Assembly (NCBI RefSeq): GCF_022899355.1
Contig: NZ_JALJCK010000009.1
Coordinates: 186,001-250,000 of the forward strand
Length of the DNA: 64,000 nucleotides
From: Shinella yambaruensis
Lineage (GTDB): Bacteria > Pseudomonadota > Alphaproteobacteria > Rhizobiales > Rhizobiaceae
Direction: 5' to 3'
The notes beneath the pieces were generated by a model. It had not been told where the DNA came from. It did not search any database and saw only the letters and a program-made list of their open reading frames with translations. Positions 50,391 through 59,542 of the stretch are shown here, in pieces (within the stretch, counting starts at the first letter, position 1; the number at the start of each line of letters is the position of its first letter). The translations under genes were made by a program, and so were the position numbers.

Positions 50391-51533
50391 GTGCCGTTCA
50401 CAACGTCTTTCGTGCCCGAGATTCGTTTCGGCGAAGGGGTCCATGAGACCATCGCCGCATGCGCCCGTGCGCTCGGTGCCCGCTCCGTGCTCGTCGTCAT
50501 CGACGGGTTCCTTGCCGCCGGCGGGCTCGGCGGGCGCCTGGCCGACCAGTTTGATGCCGAGGGCGTGGCGGTGGAATTCTTCTCCGGTTTTGCCGGCGAG
50601 CCGAAGCTGGCCGCGGTCGAGGCCGCCACGGCAGCGGCCAGCGGCAAGGACCTCGTCGTCGGTCTCGGCGGCGGGTCGGCGCTCGATATCGCCAAGATCG
50701 CGGCCTGTGTGGCGGCGGGCGCGGACGGCCCGATGCACTATGCGCTTGCCGCCCACCCTTTGCCGGGCAGGCCGCTGCGCAAGATCCTGGTGCCGACGAC
50801 GGCGGGCACCGGCTCGGAAACGTCGGCGACGACCATCTTCACCGGGCCGGAGGGCAAGAAGCTGTGGATCTGGGGGCCGGAGACCAAGGCGGACCTCGTG
50901 CTGCTCGATCCGGCGCTCACCGTGACGCTTCCGGCAAATCTTACCGCCTGGTGCGGCCTGGACGCCTTCGTGCATGCTTTCGAGGCGGCGACCAACCGCA
51001 ACGCCCATGCCGGCGCCGCGCTCTATGCCCATGCCGCGCTCGGCCTCCTCGTGGAGGCGCTGGAAACGGCGGTCAAGAACCCGGCGGACAGGGAGGCGCG
51101 CGGCAAGGTGCTGCTCGGCGCCTGTTATGCCGGCATCGCGATCGACAATTGCGGCACGGCGATCGCCCATACGATCAGCCATGCGCTCGCCGGCCTTGCG
51201 CCGGTGCATCACGGGCTCGCCACGGCGCTCGGCTTCGAGGCGACGCTCGCCTGGCTCGTCGAGGCTGACACGCCCGACCTTGCCGCGGCGGCGCGGGCCT
51301 GCGGCCTGCAGGATGCGGCGATGCTGCCCGGCTTCGTCGCCGACCTGATGGACCGTTGCGGCATCGTCCGCGCCCTGCCGGCCGCCTTTGCCGCCTTCAT
51401 CGCCGAAGACCTCGCCCGTGAGATGCGCGCGCCGGAGAACCAGCCGATGCGCCGCTCGACGATCCGGGCGGTTTCGGATGCCGATATCGATACCTTCGCC
51501 GCCAGCATGATGGCGCTGCCCCGGACGCTCTGA
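50391..51533 (+). CDS. Iron-containing alcohol dehydrogenase
   Basis: A 380-residue group III dehydrogenase. The NAD(P) motif GGGS is at 93-96 and DPALTVTLPANLTAWCGLDAFVHAFEA contains D191 and H195 as metal ligands, with H260 (or H264) and H274 completing the site. The substrate may be a secondary alcohol, a lactaldehyde-like compound or maleylacetate. The start is GTG, eight bases after GGGAGG. It is the first gene of a three-gene operon divergent from the LysR gene. Confidence 0.92.
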   Translation: MPFTTSFVPEIRFGEGVHETIAACARALGARSVLVVIDGFLAAGGLGGRLADQFDAEGVAVEFFSGFAGEPKLAAVEAATAAASGKDLVVGLGGGSALDIAKIAACVAAGADGPMHYALAAHPLPGRPLRKILVPTTAGTGSETSATTIFTGPEGKKLWIWGPETKADLVLLDPALTVTLPANLTAWCGLDAFVHAFEAATNRNAHAGAALYAHAALGLLVEALETAVKNPADREARGKVLLGACYAGIAIDNCGTAIAHTISHALAGLAPVHHGLATALGFEATLAWLVEADTPDLAAAARACGLQDAAMLPGFVADLMDRCGIVRALPAAFAAFIAEDLAREMRAPENQPMRRSTIRAVSDADIDTFAASMMALPRTL

Positions 51534-51541
51534 GGACGACC

Positions 51542-53041
51542 ATGACCGAACAGCACAGCCGCGCCTATTGGGAAGAACGCCTTGCCGGCCTCTCGCTTGC
51601 CCGCGGGCATTTCATCGATGGCAGGGTGCAGCCTGCCGTTTCCGGCCGGACTTTTACCCGCACGCGGCCCATGGACGGCCAACCCGGGGCCGTGCTGGCG
51701 CGCGGCGATGCGGCCGATATCGACCTTGCCGTGGCCTCTGCCCGCAAGGCCTTTGCCAGTGGCGTGTGGCGGTGCCGGGAGCCGCTTGAGAAGAAGCGGA
51801 TCATGCTGCGCTGGGCGGAGCTGATCCGGGTCCATGGCAAAGAGTTGGCGCTTCTCGAAACGCTCGACGTCGGCAAACCGGTGCAGGCCTCGCTCGGTGT
51901 CGATGTGCGCCTGTGCGCCGAGGGCATCCAGTATTACGGCGAGATGATCGACAAGATGTATGACGAGATCGCGCCGACCGGGCCGAAGGCGCGCGCCCTC
52001 GTCCGCAAGGTGCCGCTCGGTGTCGTTGCGGCGATCACGCCGTGGAACTATCCGATGATCATCGACGCCTGGAAGCTCGGGCCGGCGATCGCGGCCGGCA
52101 ATTGCGTGGTGCTGAAGCCGGCCGAGCAGTCCTCGCTCTCGGCGCTGCGGCTCGCCGAGCTTGCCGTCGAGGCGGGCCTGCCCGCCGGCGTCCTCAACGT
52201 CGTCACGGGTTTCGGCGAGGAGGTCGGCAAGCCGCTGGCGCTCCACGCGGATGTCGACATGGTCGCCTTCACCGGCTCGACCGAGGTGGGCAGGCTGATC
52301 ATGGGCTACGCCGCCCAGTCGAACCTCAAGCGCGTGGCGCTGGAACTCGGCGGCAAGTCGCCGCTCGTCGTCTTTGCCGATGCCGATCTCGACGCGGCGG
52401 CGAGTGCGGCCGCCTGGGGCTGTTTCTACAATTCCGGCGAGACCTGCCATGCCGCGACCCGCCTTCTCGTGCAGCGTCCGGTGCAGGATGCGCTGATCGA
52501 GAAGATCGAGGCGGTGGTGAGCCGAGAGATCGTGCTGGCGCATCCCTTCGAGCCTTCGGCGCAGATCGGCGCGCTAATCGAGGCAGAACATATGGACAAG
52601 GTCCTCGGCCTCGTCGCGGCAGGCGAAAAGGGCGGCGGGCGCCGCGTCTTCGGCGCGGAGCGCGTCTTGTCCGAGACGGGCGGCTACTATGTCTCGCCGG
52701 GTGTCATTACGGATGTGACGAACGACATGCGCATCGCCCGGCAGGAGATCTTCGGCCCCGTGCTTGCGGCCATCGCCTTCGACACGGAAGAGGAAGCGCT
52801 CGCCATCGCCAACGACACCATCTACGGGCTCGCCGGCGCCGTCTTCACCCGAGACATGGACCGGGCGCACCGCTTCTCCGAAGGCATCCATGCCGGTACG
52901 GTCTGGATCAACACCTACGACATGTCGAATTTCGCGACGCCCTTCGGCGGCTTCAAGCAATCGGGTTTCGGCCGCGACCGCTCGGTGCATGCGATCGACA
53001 AATATTGCGACTACAAGACGATCTGGCAGCAGTTCGGTTGA
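51542..53041 (+). CDS. Aldehyde dehydrogenase (PuuC-like)
   Basis: A 499-residue NAD(P)-dependent enzyme with all catalytic residues: N169 in TPWNYP, E268 in ELGGKSP and nucleophile C302 in NSGETC. It closely resembles PuuC-type dehydrogenases for gamma-glutamyl-aminobutyraldehyde and other aldehydes. It probably oxidises the aldehyde that the upstream alcohol dehydrogenase makes, or acts in sequence with it. It is eight bases downstream of the ADH stop. Confidence 0.93.
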   Translation: MTEQHSRAYWEERLAGLSLARGHFIDGRVQPAVSGRTFTRTRPMDGQPGAVLARGDAADIDLAVASARKAFASGVWRCREPLEKKRIMLRWAELIRVHGKELALLETLDVGKPVQASLGVDVRLCAEGIQYYGEMIDKMYDEIAPTGPKARALVRKVPLGVVAAITPWNYPMIIDAWKLGPAIAAGNCVVLKPAEQSSLSALRLAELAVEAGLPAGVLNVVTGFGEEVGKPLALHADVDMVAFTGSTEVGRLIMGYAAQSNLKRVALELGGKSPLVVFADADLDAAASAAAWGCFYNSGETCHAATRLLVQRPVQDALIEKIEAVVSREIVLAHPFEPSAQIGALIEAEHMDKVLGLVAAGEKGGGRRVFGAERVLSETGGYYVSPGVITDVTNDMRIARQEIFGPVLAAIAFDTEEEALAIANDTIYGLAGAVFTRDMDRAHRFSEGIHAGTVWINTYDMSNFATPFGGFKQSGFGRDRSVHAIDKYCDYKTIWQQFG

Positions 53042-53066
53042 AGGCTCAAGTCCAGGGGAGGAGCGC

Positions 53067-54191
53067 ATGAGCAGGATCGTTTCCATCGGCATCAGCCATC
53101 ACCGGCTGCCGCTCGATCCGCCGTTCAAGGCAAGCTGGGACGGGCGCCCGCGCCGGCATTTCGACGCGACGATCGTGCGCGTGCGTGACGAGGAAGGTCG
53201 CGAAGGCATCGGTTCCGGCGACCTGATGAAGGGGTTCGAGGGCCACGAGGACCTGTTCATCGGTGCGGACCCGCGCCATCTCGAACGGCATTACGAGGTG
53301 CTCTCGCACATCAATTTCCACTATGGCCGCTGCTGGCCGCTCGATCTGGCGCTCTGGGACCTCGCGGGCAAGGTGACGGGCGAGCCGGTCTGGCGCATGC
53401 TCGGCGGCCGTGCCGACCGGGTGCGGCTCTATGCGTCCTCCGGCGTGCTGCGAGAGCCCGCCGCCATGGCAGACCAGGCCGAGTGCTACATCGCGGAAGG
53501 CTTTCCGGCGATGAAGGTGCGGTTCTCCTCCTCCGCCGGCGGGCGCAACGGCTGGCGCGAGGACGTGAAGGCGCTGGAGGCGATCCGCGCCCGTGTCGGC
53601 GACCGGCTGGAACTGATGGTCGACTGCAACCAGGGTTGGCGCATGCCCTGGGACACGACGCTCTCCTGGACCTTCAAGGATGCGCTCGTCGTCGCGCGGG
53701 AGCTGGAGCGGCTCGGCATCTACTGGATGGAGGAGCCGCTGCACCGCTCCGACCGCAAGGGCATGAAGGCGTTGAAGGAGGCGACGAGCGTGCGCATCGC
53801 CGGCGGGGAGATGACACGCGAGCTCTATGAGTTCCGCGACATCATCGAAGAACGCGCCTTCGACGTGATCCAGCCGGACGTGGCGCTGGTCGGCGGCATC
53901 ACGGGATGCCGGCGGCTCGCCTTCCAGGCGCGCGAGGCGGGCGTCGCCTTCACCCCGCATTCCTGGACGAACGGCATCGGCGTGCTCGCCAATGCGCATC
54001 TGACGGCGGGGGCGGGCGACGCGCCCTTCCTCGAATATCCCTATGACGGGCCGGAATGGAGCGAGGCGCGCCGCGATTATCCGCTGCAGGCGCCGCTGCG
54101 GCACGAGGACGGCTGGCTGGTGCTGGGCGAAACGCCCGGCCTCGGCGTGGTCCTCGACGAGGACCGGCTTCGCGCGACGCGGCTCGGCTGA
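53067..54191 (+). CDS. Mandelate racemase / muconate lactonising enzyme family protein
   Basis: A 374-residue enolase-superfamily member. K150 and R152 (KVR), metal ligands D186, E222/E223 and E248, and the D271/H298 dyad in [10 protein letters not shown] and TPHSW are visible. These residues match the mandelate racemase/sugar-acid dehydratase subgroup, so dehydration of an acid sugar or hydroxyacid is likely. It follows the aldehyde dehydrogenase by 25 bases and a GGGAGGAGCGC ribosome-binding site. The specific substrate is unknown. Confidence 0.9.
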   Translation: MSRIVSIGISHHRLPLDPPFKASWDGRPRRHFDATIVRVRDEEGREGIGSGDLMKGFEGHEDLFIGADPRHLERHYEVLSHINFHYGRCWPLDLALWDLAGKVTGEPVWRMLGGRADRVRLYASSGVLREPAAMADQAECYIAEGFPAMKVRFSSSAGGRNGWREDVKALEAIRARVGDRLELMVDCNQGWRMPWDTTLSWTFKDALVVARELERLGIYWMEEPLHRSDRKGMKALKEATSVRIAGGEMTRELYEFRDIIEERAFDVIQPDVALVGGITGCRRLAFQAREAGVAFTPHSWTNGIGVLANAHLTAGAGDAPFLEYPYDGPEWSEARRDYPLQAPLRHEDGWLVLGETPGLGVVLDEDRLRATRLG

Positions 54192-54285
54192 ACCGCTTCA
54201 CTTCGTCTCCCTCCGCATTCGACCCTTGACATCCGACCCGGGGAGGCCGACTTCACGGGGGACACGGACGCGAAGGAGACGAGCC

Positions 54286-55035
54286 ATGAGCGAGGCAGCC
54301 CGCACGACGATCGACCAGGCGGAAGTCGACCGCTTTTCGGCGATGGCGGCCGAGTGGTGGGATCCGGCCGGGAAATTCCGGCCCTTGCACAAGTTCAATC
54401 CGGTCCGCCTCACTTATATCCGCGATCTCGTATCCGGTCAGTTCGGCCGCGACCCCACGGCGCATCGCCCGCTCGAGGGCCTGCGCATCCTCGATATCGG
54501 CTGCGGCGGCGGCCTGCTCTCCGAGCCGATGGCGCGCATGGGGGCGGATGTGCTCGGGGCGGATGCCTCGGAAAAGAACATCGGCATCGCCAAGGCCCAT
54601 GCGGCAGGCAGCGGCGTTCCGGTCGATTACCGGGCGGTGACCGCCGAGGCACTGGCGGAAGCCGGCGAGACCTTCGACGTCGTGCTCAACATGGAAGTGG
54701 TCGAGCACGTCTCCGACGTCGATTTCTTCCTCACCACCTGCGCCTCCATGGTGCGTCCCGGCGGCATGATGTTCGTCGCCACGATCAACCGCACGCTGAA
54801 GGCGGCGGCGCTGGCGATCTTCGCGGCGGAAAACGTGCTGCGCTGGCTGCCGCGCGGCACCCATCAATATGAAAAGCTGGTGCGCCCGGAGGAGATCGAG
54901 AAACCGCTGACGGCCTCGGGGCTGACGGTGACCGATCGCACCGGCGTGTTCTTCAACCCGCTGTCCAACCAGTGGAACCTGTCGAAGGACATGGACGTCA
55001 ACTACATGATGGTGGCGCGCCGCGCCTCCGCCTGA
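54286..55035 (+). CDS. ubiG: Ubiquinone biosynthesis O-methyltransferase
   Basis: 249 residues. The SAM motif is [28 protein letters not shown] (about 66-92), with the UbiG-specific [21 protein letters not shown]-terminal segment. It methylates two hydroxyl groups in ubiquinone synthesis. The start MSEAARTT at 54286 follows GGAGACGAGCC. It is separated from the dehydratase gene by 94 bases, so it is likely a separate unit. Confidence 0.95.
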   Translation: MSEAARTTIDQAEVDRFSAMAAEWWDPAGKFRPLHKFNPVRLTYIRDLVSGQFGRDPTAHRPLEGLRILDIGCGGGLLSEPMARMGADVLGADASEKNIGIAKAHAAGSGVPVDYRAVTAEALAEAGETFDVVLNMEVVEHVSDVDFFLTTCASMVRPGGMMFVATINRTLKAAALAIFAAENVLRWLPRGTHQYEKLVRPEEIEKPLTASGLTVTDRTGVFFNPLSNQWNLSKDMDVNYMMVARRASA

Positions 55036-55060
55036 AGCCTGGCCCGCGCGGAAGCTCCGA

Positions 55061-55639
55061 TCAGGCCTTCAACGTCTTCGCGACGGCAAGCAGGTCCTGC
55101 TGCCCGGCCGTATTGCGCGCGGCGATCGCCTTCACGCTTTCGCGGTCGATGCCGACGGTGTTGCCGTCGGGGCAAAAGGCCGTCTTGAAGGTGAAGGCGC
55201 GGGGCGACGGGCCGTGATCGGCAAGATGCTCCAGCCGCTCGGCGCCATCGGCCCAAAGAGGCCGGACGCCTTCCGCCACCCACCAGAGCACGAGGGCAGG
55301 CCAGGCCTGCCGCTGGTTCCAGTTGCGGGCGTGTTTCAGGGCGTCGGCGTGCACACCGTTATAGGTGAAGGCCATCAGCGCTTCGAGCCCGCTCCACAGC
55401 GAGAGCGAGGAGGGAGCATCCGCAAAGCCGCTGCCGGCAATGAAGCGGGGATAGACCTTCTCGCCCCAGCTTTCCGACCCCGGCTCGCCGTCATAGCCGG
55501 AACGGCCGACGAACCCCTCCGCCCGGTTCGCCGCCTCGAAATTCAGCGGTTCGCGCAGGCGAAAGCCTTCGACGCGCGGGCTTTCGTAGTCGTCGACGTG
55601 CAGGCCGAAATTGTAGATCGCGAGATGATGGCCGCGCAT
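55061..55639 (-). CDS. DUF3291 domain-containing protein
   Basis: A 192-residue protein with HLAIYNFGLHVDDYESP near the start, SLSLWSGLEALMAFTYNGVHADALKHA in the middle, ALVLWWVAEGVRP and LEHLADHGPSPRAFTFK near 130-152, matching DUF3291 (related to antibiotic-biosynthesis monooxygenase folds). There is a longer insert (about 35-75) than typical. The ATG overlaps the DUF1178 stop by one base, so the two are probably translated together. Function is unknown. Confidence 0.85.
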   Translation of the reverse strand: MRGHHLAIYNFGLHVDDYESPRVEGFRLREPLNFEAANRAEGFVGRSGYDGEPGSESWGEKVYPRFIAGSGFADAPSSLSLWSGLEALMAFTYNGVHADALKHARNWNQRQAWPALVLWWVAEGVRPLWADGAERLEHLADHGPSPRAFTFKTAFCPDGNTVGIDRESVKAIAARNTAGQQDLLAVAKTLKA

Positions 55640-56067
55640 CAGTTGGTTTCGTCGGGCAGGACGGGAAGCGGCGCGACCTCGACGCCCTCCTCCAGCAGCT
55701 CGCGCACCTCGTCCGCCGAGGCCCGGCCGATCAGGCCGCGCTGCTCGGCCTCGCCATAGTGGATCTTGCGTGCTTCTTCCGGAAAGCGCTCGCCGACATC
55801 CTCCGAATTGGCGCGGATGGTCGAGACGATCTCCCGAAGCTTGTTCATCATCTCCTTCTGGCCGGCCTGCACCACGAGCTCCTGGCGGCGCTCCTTCTTG
55901 CGGGCGGTCGAGACGGAGGGCGCCATCAGGCGCTTGGCGACATGGGTGGAGCCGCAGGTGGGACAGGAGACGAGCGCCCTCTTCTGCTGGCGGTCGAAAT
56001 CGTCCGCCGAGCCGAACCACCCTTCGAAGGCGTGCCCGTTGTCACAGGAAAGCTCGTAGCGGATCAA
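55639..56067 (-). CDS. DUF1178 family protein (TTG start)
   Basis: A 142-residue protein beginning IRYELSCDNGHAFEGWF with C8 and H12, then SCPTCGS (C35, C38) that can form a zinc site, and a Lys/Arg-rich stretch before a helical C-terminus. The usual start of the family aligns with a TTG codon here, not ATG. The TTG overlaps the nitrilase stop (TTGA at 56064-56067), so translation is coupled. Function is unknown. Confidence 0.82.
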   Translation of the reverse strand: MIRYELSCDNGHAFEGWFGSADDFDRQQKRALVSCPTCGSTHVAKRLMAPSVSTARKKERRQELVVQAGQKEMMNKLREIVSTIRANSEDVGERFPEEARKIHYGEAEQRGLIGRASADEVRELLEEGVEVAPLPVLPDETN

Positions 56068-56921
56068 GCGGCAACGCCTCCCTTCGCGGGCGCCTTTGCC
56101 GTTTCCAGCGTGAAGGTGCGCCCGTTGCGCAGGTTGGGGATCTTGTCGTGCGCGGCCTTGACGGCGGCGCTGTCGACCTCGGCGAGCACGACGGCCTCGC
56201 CCGTGCCGCCGGCGCTGGTCAGGACGCGGCCCCACGGGTCGATGATCATGGAATGGCCGAAGGTCTCGCGGCCGTCCTCATGCATGCCGGCCTGCGCGGC
56301 GGCGATGATGTAGACGCCGTTCTCGATGGCGCGGGCGCGCAGCAGCGTTTCCCAATGGGCTTCGCCGGTCTGGCGCGTGAAGGCGGCGGGAACGGAGATG
56401 ATCTCGGCACCGGCCTGGGCCTGCATCTTGAAGAGCTCGGGGAAGCGCACGTCGTAGCAGATGGCAAAGCCGAGCCGTGCGAAGGGAAGGTCCGCCATGC
56501 GCGCGACGGCGCCCGGCGAATAGACCGCGCTTTCGCGCCAGCTCTCGCCATTGTCGAGATCGACGTCGAACATGTGGATCTTGTCGTAGGTGCAGACCTG
56601 TCGGCCATCGGGGCCGAACAGGAAACCGCGATTGGCGACCTTTCCGTCGGCAAGCGCGATGGCGGTGGAGCCGACATGCACGTGGATGGCGAGCTCGGCG
56701 GCAAGTTCGGCCGCGGCGGCGACCACGAGATCGTCGGCCTCCGTACGCAGGATGGCGCGCAGCCCCGCGCGGTCGCGCTGGAGCGCACCGGTCATTTCCG
56801 GCGTCTGGACATAGACGGCGCCCTTGGCGGCCGCCTCGCGCACGAGGCGCCGCATCGTCTCCACGTTGCGGACGGGATCGGTCCCGGAGCACATCTGGAG
56901 GGCGGCGATCGTGACGGTCAT
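56064..56921 (-). CDS. Carbon-nitrogen hydrolase (Nit-family)
   Basis: A 285-residue amidase-like enzyme. The Glu-Lys-Cys triad is E42 in TPEMTG, K114 in YDKIHMFDVD and C155 in AICYDVRFPEL. It is closest to the Nit1/NitFhit type, whose bacterial members repair deaminated glutathione; the adjoining grxC gene fits a thiol-related role. The start MTVTIAAL is chosen because conservation begins there. It overlaps DUF1178 at its end. Confidence 0.92.
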   Translation of the reverse strand: MTVTIAALQMCSGTDPVRNVETMRRLVREAAAKGAVYVQTPEMTGALQRDRAGLRAILRTEADDLVVAAAAELAAELAIHVHVGSTAIALADGKVANRGFLFGPDGRQVCTYDKIHMFDVDLDNGESWRESAVYSPGAVARMADLPFARLGFAICYDVRFPELFKMQAQAGAEIISVPAAFTRQTGEAHWETLLRARAIENGVYIIAAAQAGMHEDGRETFGHSMIIDPWGRVLTSAGGTGEAVVLAEVDSAAVKAAHDKIPNLRNGRTFTLETAKAPAKGGVAA

Positions 56922-56931
56922 GGCGAACTCC

Positions 56932-57189
56932 TCAGGCAGCGAGCAGGGCGTCGAGCTCGCCGGCGCGCTCCAGGGCATGCAGGTCGTCGCAGCCGCCGAC
57001 ATGGCGTTCGTCGATGAAGATCTGCGGGAAGGTGCTGCGGCCGTTGGCGCGCTTGATCATCTCCTGGCGGATCTCCGGCGCATAGGTCGCGTCGTGCTCC
57101 TGGTAGGCCACGCCCTTGGTTTCGAGAAGTTTCTTGGCGGCGCTGCAATAGCCGCAGAACTGACGCGTATAGATGACGACCGAAGCCAT
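56932..57189 (-). CDS. grxC: Glutaredoxin 3
   Basis: An 85-residue protein with the active site CGYC at residues 12-15 and the glutathione-binding TFPQIFIDERHVGGCDDL region. It reduces disulphides with glutathione. The start MASVVIYTR at 57189 is the best fit; MKDKVFQ at 57228 is possible but long for the family. It lies 10 bases before the nitrilase start, in one operon with comF. Confidence 0.94.
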   Translation of the reverse strand: MASVVIYTRQFCGYCSAAKKLLETKGVAYQEHDATYAPEIRQEMIKRANGRSTFPQIFIDERHVGGCDDLHALERAGELDALLAA

Positions 57190-57224
57190 ATTCTCCTGCT
57201 CCAAAGCTTGGAAAACCTTGTCTT

Positions 57225-58016
57225 TCATATAGGTCCGGGAAGCGCCCTTGCAAAGGTCAAAACGGTGATGTCGGCGGCGCCTGCCCGTTTCAGCGCGCGC
57301 GTGACGGCCGAAACGGTGGCCCCGGTCGTATAGACGTCGTCGACGAGCACCACGCGGCGGCCGAACAGCGCCTCGCGGCCCTCCGGCGTGACGGTGAAGG
57401 CGCCGCGCACGTTCTCCTCGCGGGCGCGGGGCCCGAGGCCGATCTGGCGTCGGGTGCGTTTCGTGCGGCGCACGGCATCGACAAGAACGGGCCTGCCGGA
57501 AAGCCCGCCGAGCGCGCGGGCAAGCTCCGACGACTGGTTGAACTTGCGCCAGAGGAGGCGGAAGCGATGCAGGGGAACGGGGACGATGGCGTCCGCGGCC
57601 TCCACGGTGCCGTCGCCGGCGCGCAGCATCCATCCGGCCATCATCGGCGCGAGATCGGTGCGGTCGCGGTACTTCAGCGCATGGACGAGCACGCGGGCAA
57701 GGTCGTCGTAGAGCGCGACGGAGCGCAGCCGGTCGAAAGGCGGCGGGTTGGCGATGGCGTCGGCGCTGAGGATGCCAGGACCGAGATCGTGCGAGAAGGG
57801 CGTGCCGAGCACCTCGCAATAGGGGCGTTCGATCAGGGCGAGCTTCGACCAGCACCGCGGGCAAAGGCCTGCACGGCTGCCGAGCAGCACGCCGCAGCCT
57901 GCGCAGGCCGGTGGATAGACGAGGTCGAGGGCGCTGCCCGCAAGGCCGCGCAGCCGGCGGGCAAGGGCCTGCCGGAGCGGGACTGCCGGCGCTGCCTCGG
58001 CCTCGATTTCGCCCAT
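57225..58016 (-). CDS. comF: ComF family protein / amidophosphoribosyltransferase-like
   Basis: A 263-residue protein with an N-terminal zinc site (C38, C41, C52, C55) and a C-terminal phosphoribosyltransferase domain, with VVLVDDVYTTGATV near 215-228. ComF is required for DNA uptake in naturally competent bacteria, but here its partners are not visible and the role may be different. It precedes grxC and is divergent from the methyltransferase gene. Confidence 0.9.
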   Translation of the reverse strand: MGEIEAEAAPAVPLRQALARRLRGLAGSALDLVYPPACAGCGVLLGSRAGLCPRCWSKLALIERPYCEVLGTPFSHDLGPGILSADAIANPPPFDRLRSVALYDDLARVLVHALKYRDRTDLAPMMAGWMLRAGDGTVEAADAIVPVPLHRFRLLWRKFNQSSELARALGGLSGRPVLVDAVRRTKRTRRQIGLGPRAREENVRGAFTVTPEGREALFGRRVVLVDDVYTTGATVSAVTRALKRAGAADITVLTFARALPGPI

Positions 58017-58078
58017 GCGGTTGACAATAGTCGGTCCAAGCGGCCAAAGCGAATGGAATTGCGAACCGGACCCCTCCC

Positions 58079-58948
58079 ATGGAAACGCTCTTCGACCAAT
58101 CCCTGATCGACACGAACCGGCGGCGCGCGCTTGCCGGCGAGCCGGCGGATTTCCTGCTCGACGTGGTGGCGCGCGAGCTTGCCGAACGCCTCAGCGTCAT
58201 CGAGCGCCGCTTCGAGCGGGCCGTCGAGTTGCACGGCCATACCGGTGCTGCCGCACGGGCGATCGCCGCGACGGGCAAGGTGGACGGGATGGAGCGGGTG
58301 GAAAGCGACGCGCGGTTTTCCGCGTCGGGCGAGGCGCTGACGGTCTCGCCGCTCGAAACGGTGCCGTTGGAGCCGCAGTCGGTCAACCTCATCGTCTCGC
58401 CGCTGGCGCTGCACCTCACCAACGACACGCCGGGTGTCTTCGTGCAGATCCGCCGTGCACTGAAGCCGGACGGGCTGTTCCTTGCGGCCATTCCCGGCAG
58501 CGGCACCCTGCAGGAACTGCGCGAGGTGCTGCTTGCGGCGGAAAGCGAGGTCACGGGCGGGGCGAGCCCGCGGGTCATTCCCTTCCCGGATGTGCGCGAT
58601 GTCGGCGCGCTTCTCCAGCGCGGCGGCTTCGCCCTGCCGGTGACGGACAGGGAGACCTATACGGTGCGCTACGATTCGATCTTTCCGCTGATGAAGGACC
58701 TGCGGGCCATGGGCATGGCCAATCCGCTCGCCGGCCGCAGCCGCCGGCCGCTCACGCGCGGCGTCCTCCTGCGCGCGGCGGAGCTTTATGCGGAGCGCTT
58801 CTCCGATCCGGACGGGCGCATCCGCGCGAGCTTTTCGGTCATCTATGTTTCAGGCTGGGCGCCGCACGAAAGCCAGCAGAAGCCGCTGAAACCCGGCTCG
58901 GCGACGATGCGCCTCGCCGATGCCCTGAAGCAGGGCGGCGGCACCTGA
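58079..58948 (+). CDS. BioC/NDUFAF5-like methyltransferase
   Basis: A 289-residue SAM-binding protein with LFDQSLIDTNRRRALA near the start and the conserved SVNLIVSPLALHLTNDTPGVFVQIRRALKPDGLFLAA segment. Its nearest relatives include BioC and NDUFAF5, which hydroxylates or methylates complex I in mitochondria. Which reaction applies cannot be decided here. It is divergent from comF over 62 bases and convergent with the Flp pilin. Confidence 0.83.
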   Translation: METLFDQSLIDTNRRRALAGEPADFLLDVVARELAERLSVIERRFERAVELHGHTGAAARAIAATGKVDGMERVESDARFSASGEALTVSPLETVPLEPQSVNLIVSPLALHLTNDTPGVFVQIRRALKPDGLFLAAIPGSGTLQELREVLLAAESEVTGGASPRVIPFPDVRDVGALLQRGGFALPVTDRETYTVRYDSIFPLMKDLRAMGMANPLAGRSRRPLTRGVLLRAAELYAERFSDPDGRIRASFSVIYVSGWAPHESQQKPLKPGSATMRLADALKQGGGT

Positions 58949-58949
58949 C

Positions 58950-59132
58950 CTATTCTGTTCCGGCGGAGTCGATGGTGTTGGTGATGGTGCCGAAGGTGTC
59001 CGAAAGGCTGTTGCTGAAGGCTTCGAGGCCGGCCAGCAGGCCGATCGAGATGAGCCCGAGCAGGAGCCCGTACTCGACAGCCGTGCCGCCGGTGCGGTCG
59101 GAGCAGAATGATTTCAGTGATTTCAGCACCAT
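58950..59132 (-). CDS. Flp family type IVb pilin
   Basis: A 60-residue prepilin. The cleavage region GG/TAVEYGLL (glutamate and tyrosine after the glycine) and the hydrophobic helix YGLLLGLISIGLLAGLEAFS are visible, followed by SLSDTFGTITNTI. The pilin would be processed by a prepilin peptidase and assembled by a Tad/Cpa secretion system, none of which is in this window. It lies 38 bases downstream of the gene for a small membrane protein. Confidence 0.88.
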   Translation of the reverse strand: MVLKSLKSFCSDRTGGTAVEYGLLLGLISIGLLAGLEAFSNSLSDTFGTITNTIDSAGTE

Positions 59133-59170
59133 TCCACGCTCCCGCGCCCTCGCGCATCGTTGTTTTCTGC

Positions 59171-59488
59171 TCAACAGCCGTTGTTTCCACCGGTGCCGTT
59201 GACGATGCAGACGGCGCCCGGCATTTCCTGCAGGACGCTGCGGCGCACCGTATAGCGCTTTCTGCCGTCCGACGGGATCGATCCCGTCGAGATCATGTCG
59301 AATTCATCCGGCACATTTGCCATCATGCGCTTGTCGGTCTTTGCGGAAAGAACCGGGGTCAGGACGAGCGCAAGCGCGATGACAGCCGTGCCGAAGAGCA
59401 GGGCGAGGTTGAGCGCGCCGGTCCGGGTATCGCCGGCCGACGTGAAATCCTTCTCCTGAACGGCTTTCCAGAAGTCTTCGTCACGCAT
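59171..59488 (-). CDS. Small membrane protein upstream of Flp pilin
   Basis: A 105-residue protein with one membrane helix (about 27-45) and a periplasmic tail that ends VCIVNGTGGNNGC. It resembles no family I can name. The gene starts at MRDEDFW (59488), and lies directly upstream of the pilin gene in the same direction, so it may be part of the pilus locus. Confidence 0.65.
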   Translation of the reverse strand: MRDEDFWKAVQEKDFTSAGDTRTGALNLALLFGTAVIALALVLTPVLSAKTDKRMMANVPDEFDMISTGSIPSDGRKRYTVRRSVLQEMPGAVCIVNGTGGNNGC

Positions 59489-59542
59489 CACAGGGTCTCG
59501 TAGGCATTGCAACGTTCAAGACCGATCATTGAACGAGGGTGC

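Noticed and set aside
50391-51533. Maleylacetate reductase
   Set aside because: The Fe-ADH fold is compatible, but the nearby genes are not those of aromatic degradation, so the name would overreach.
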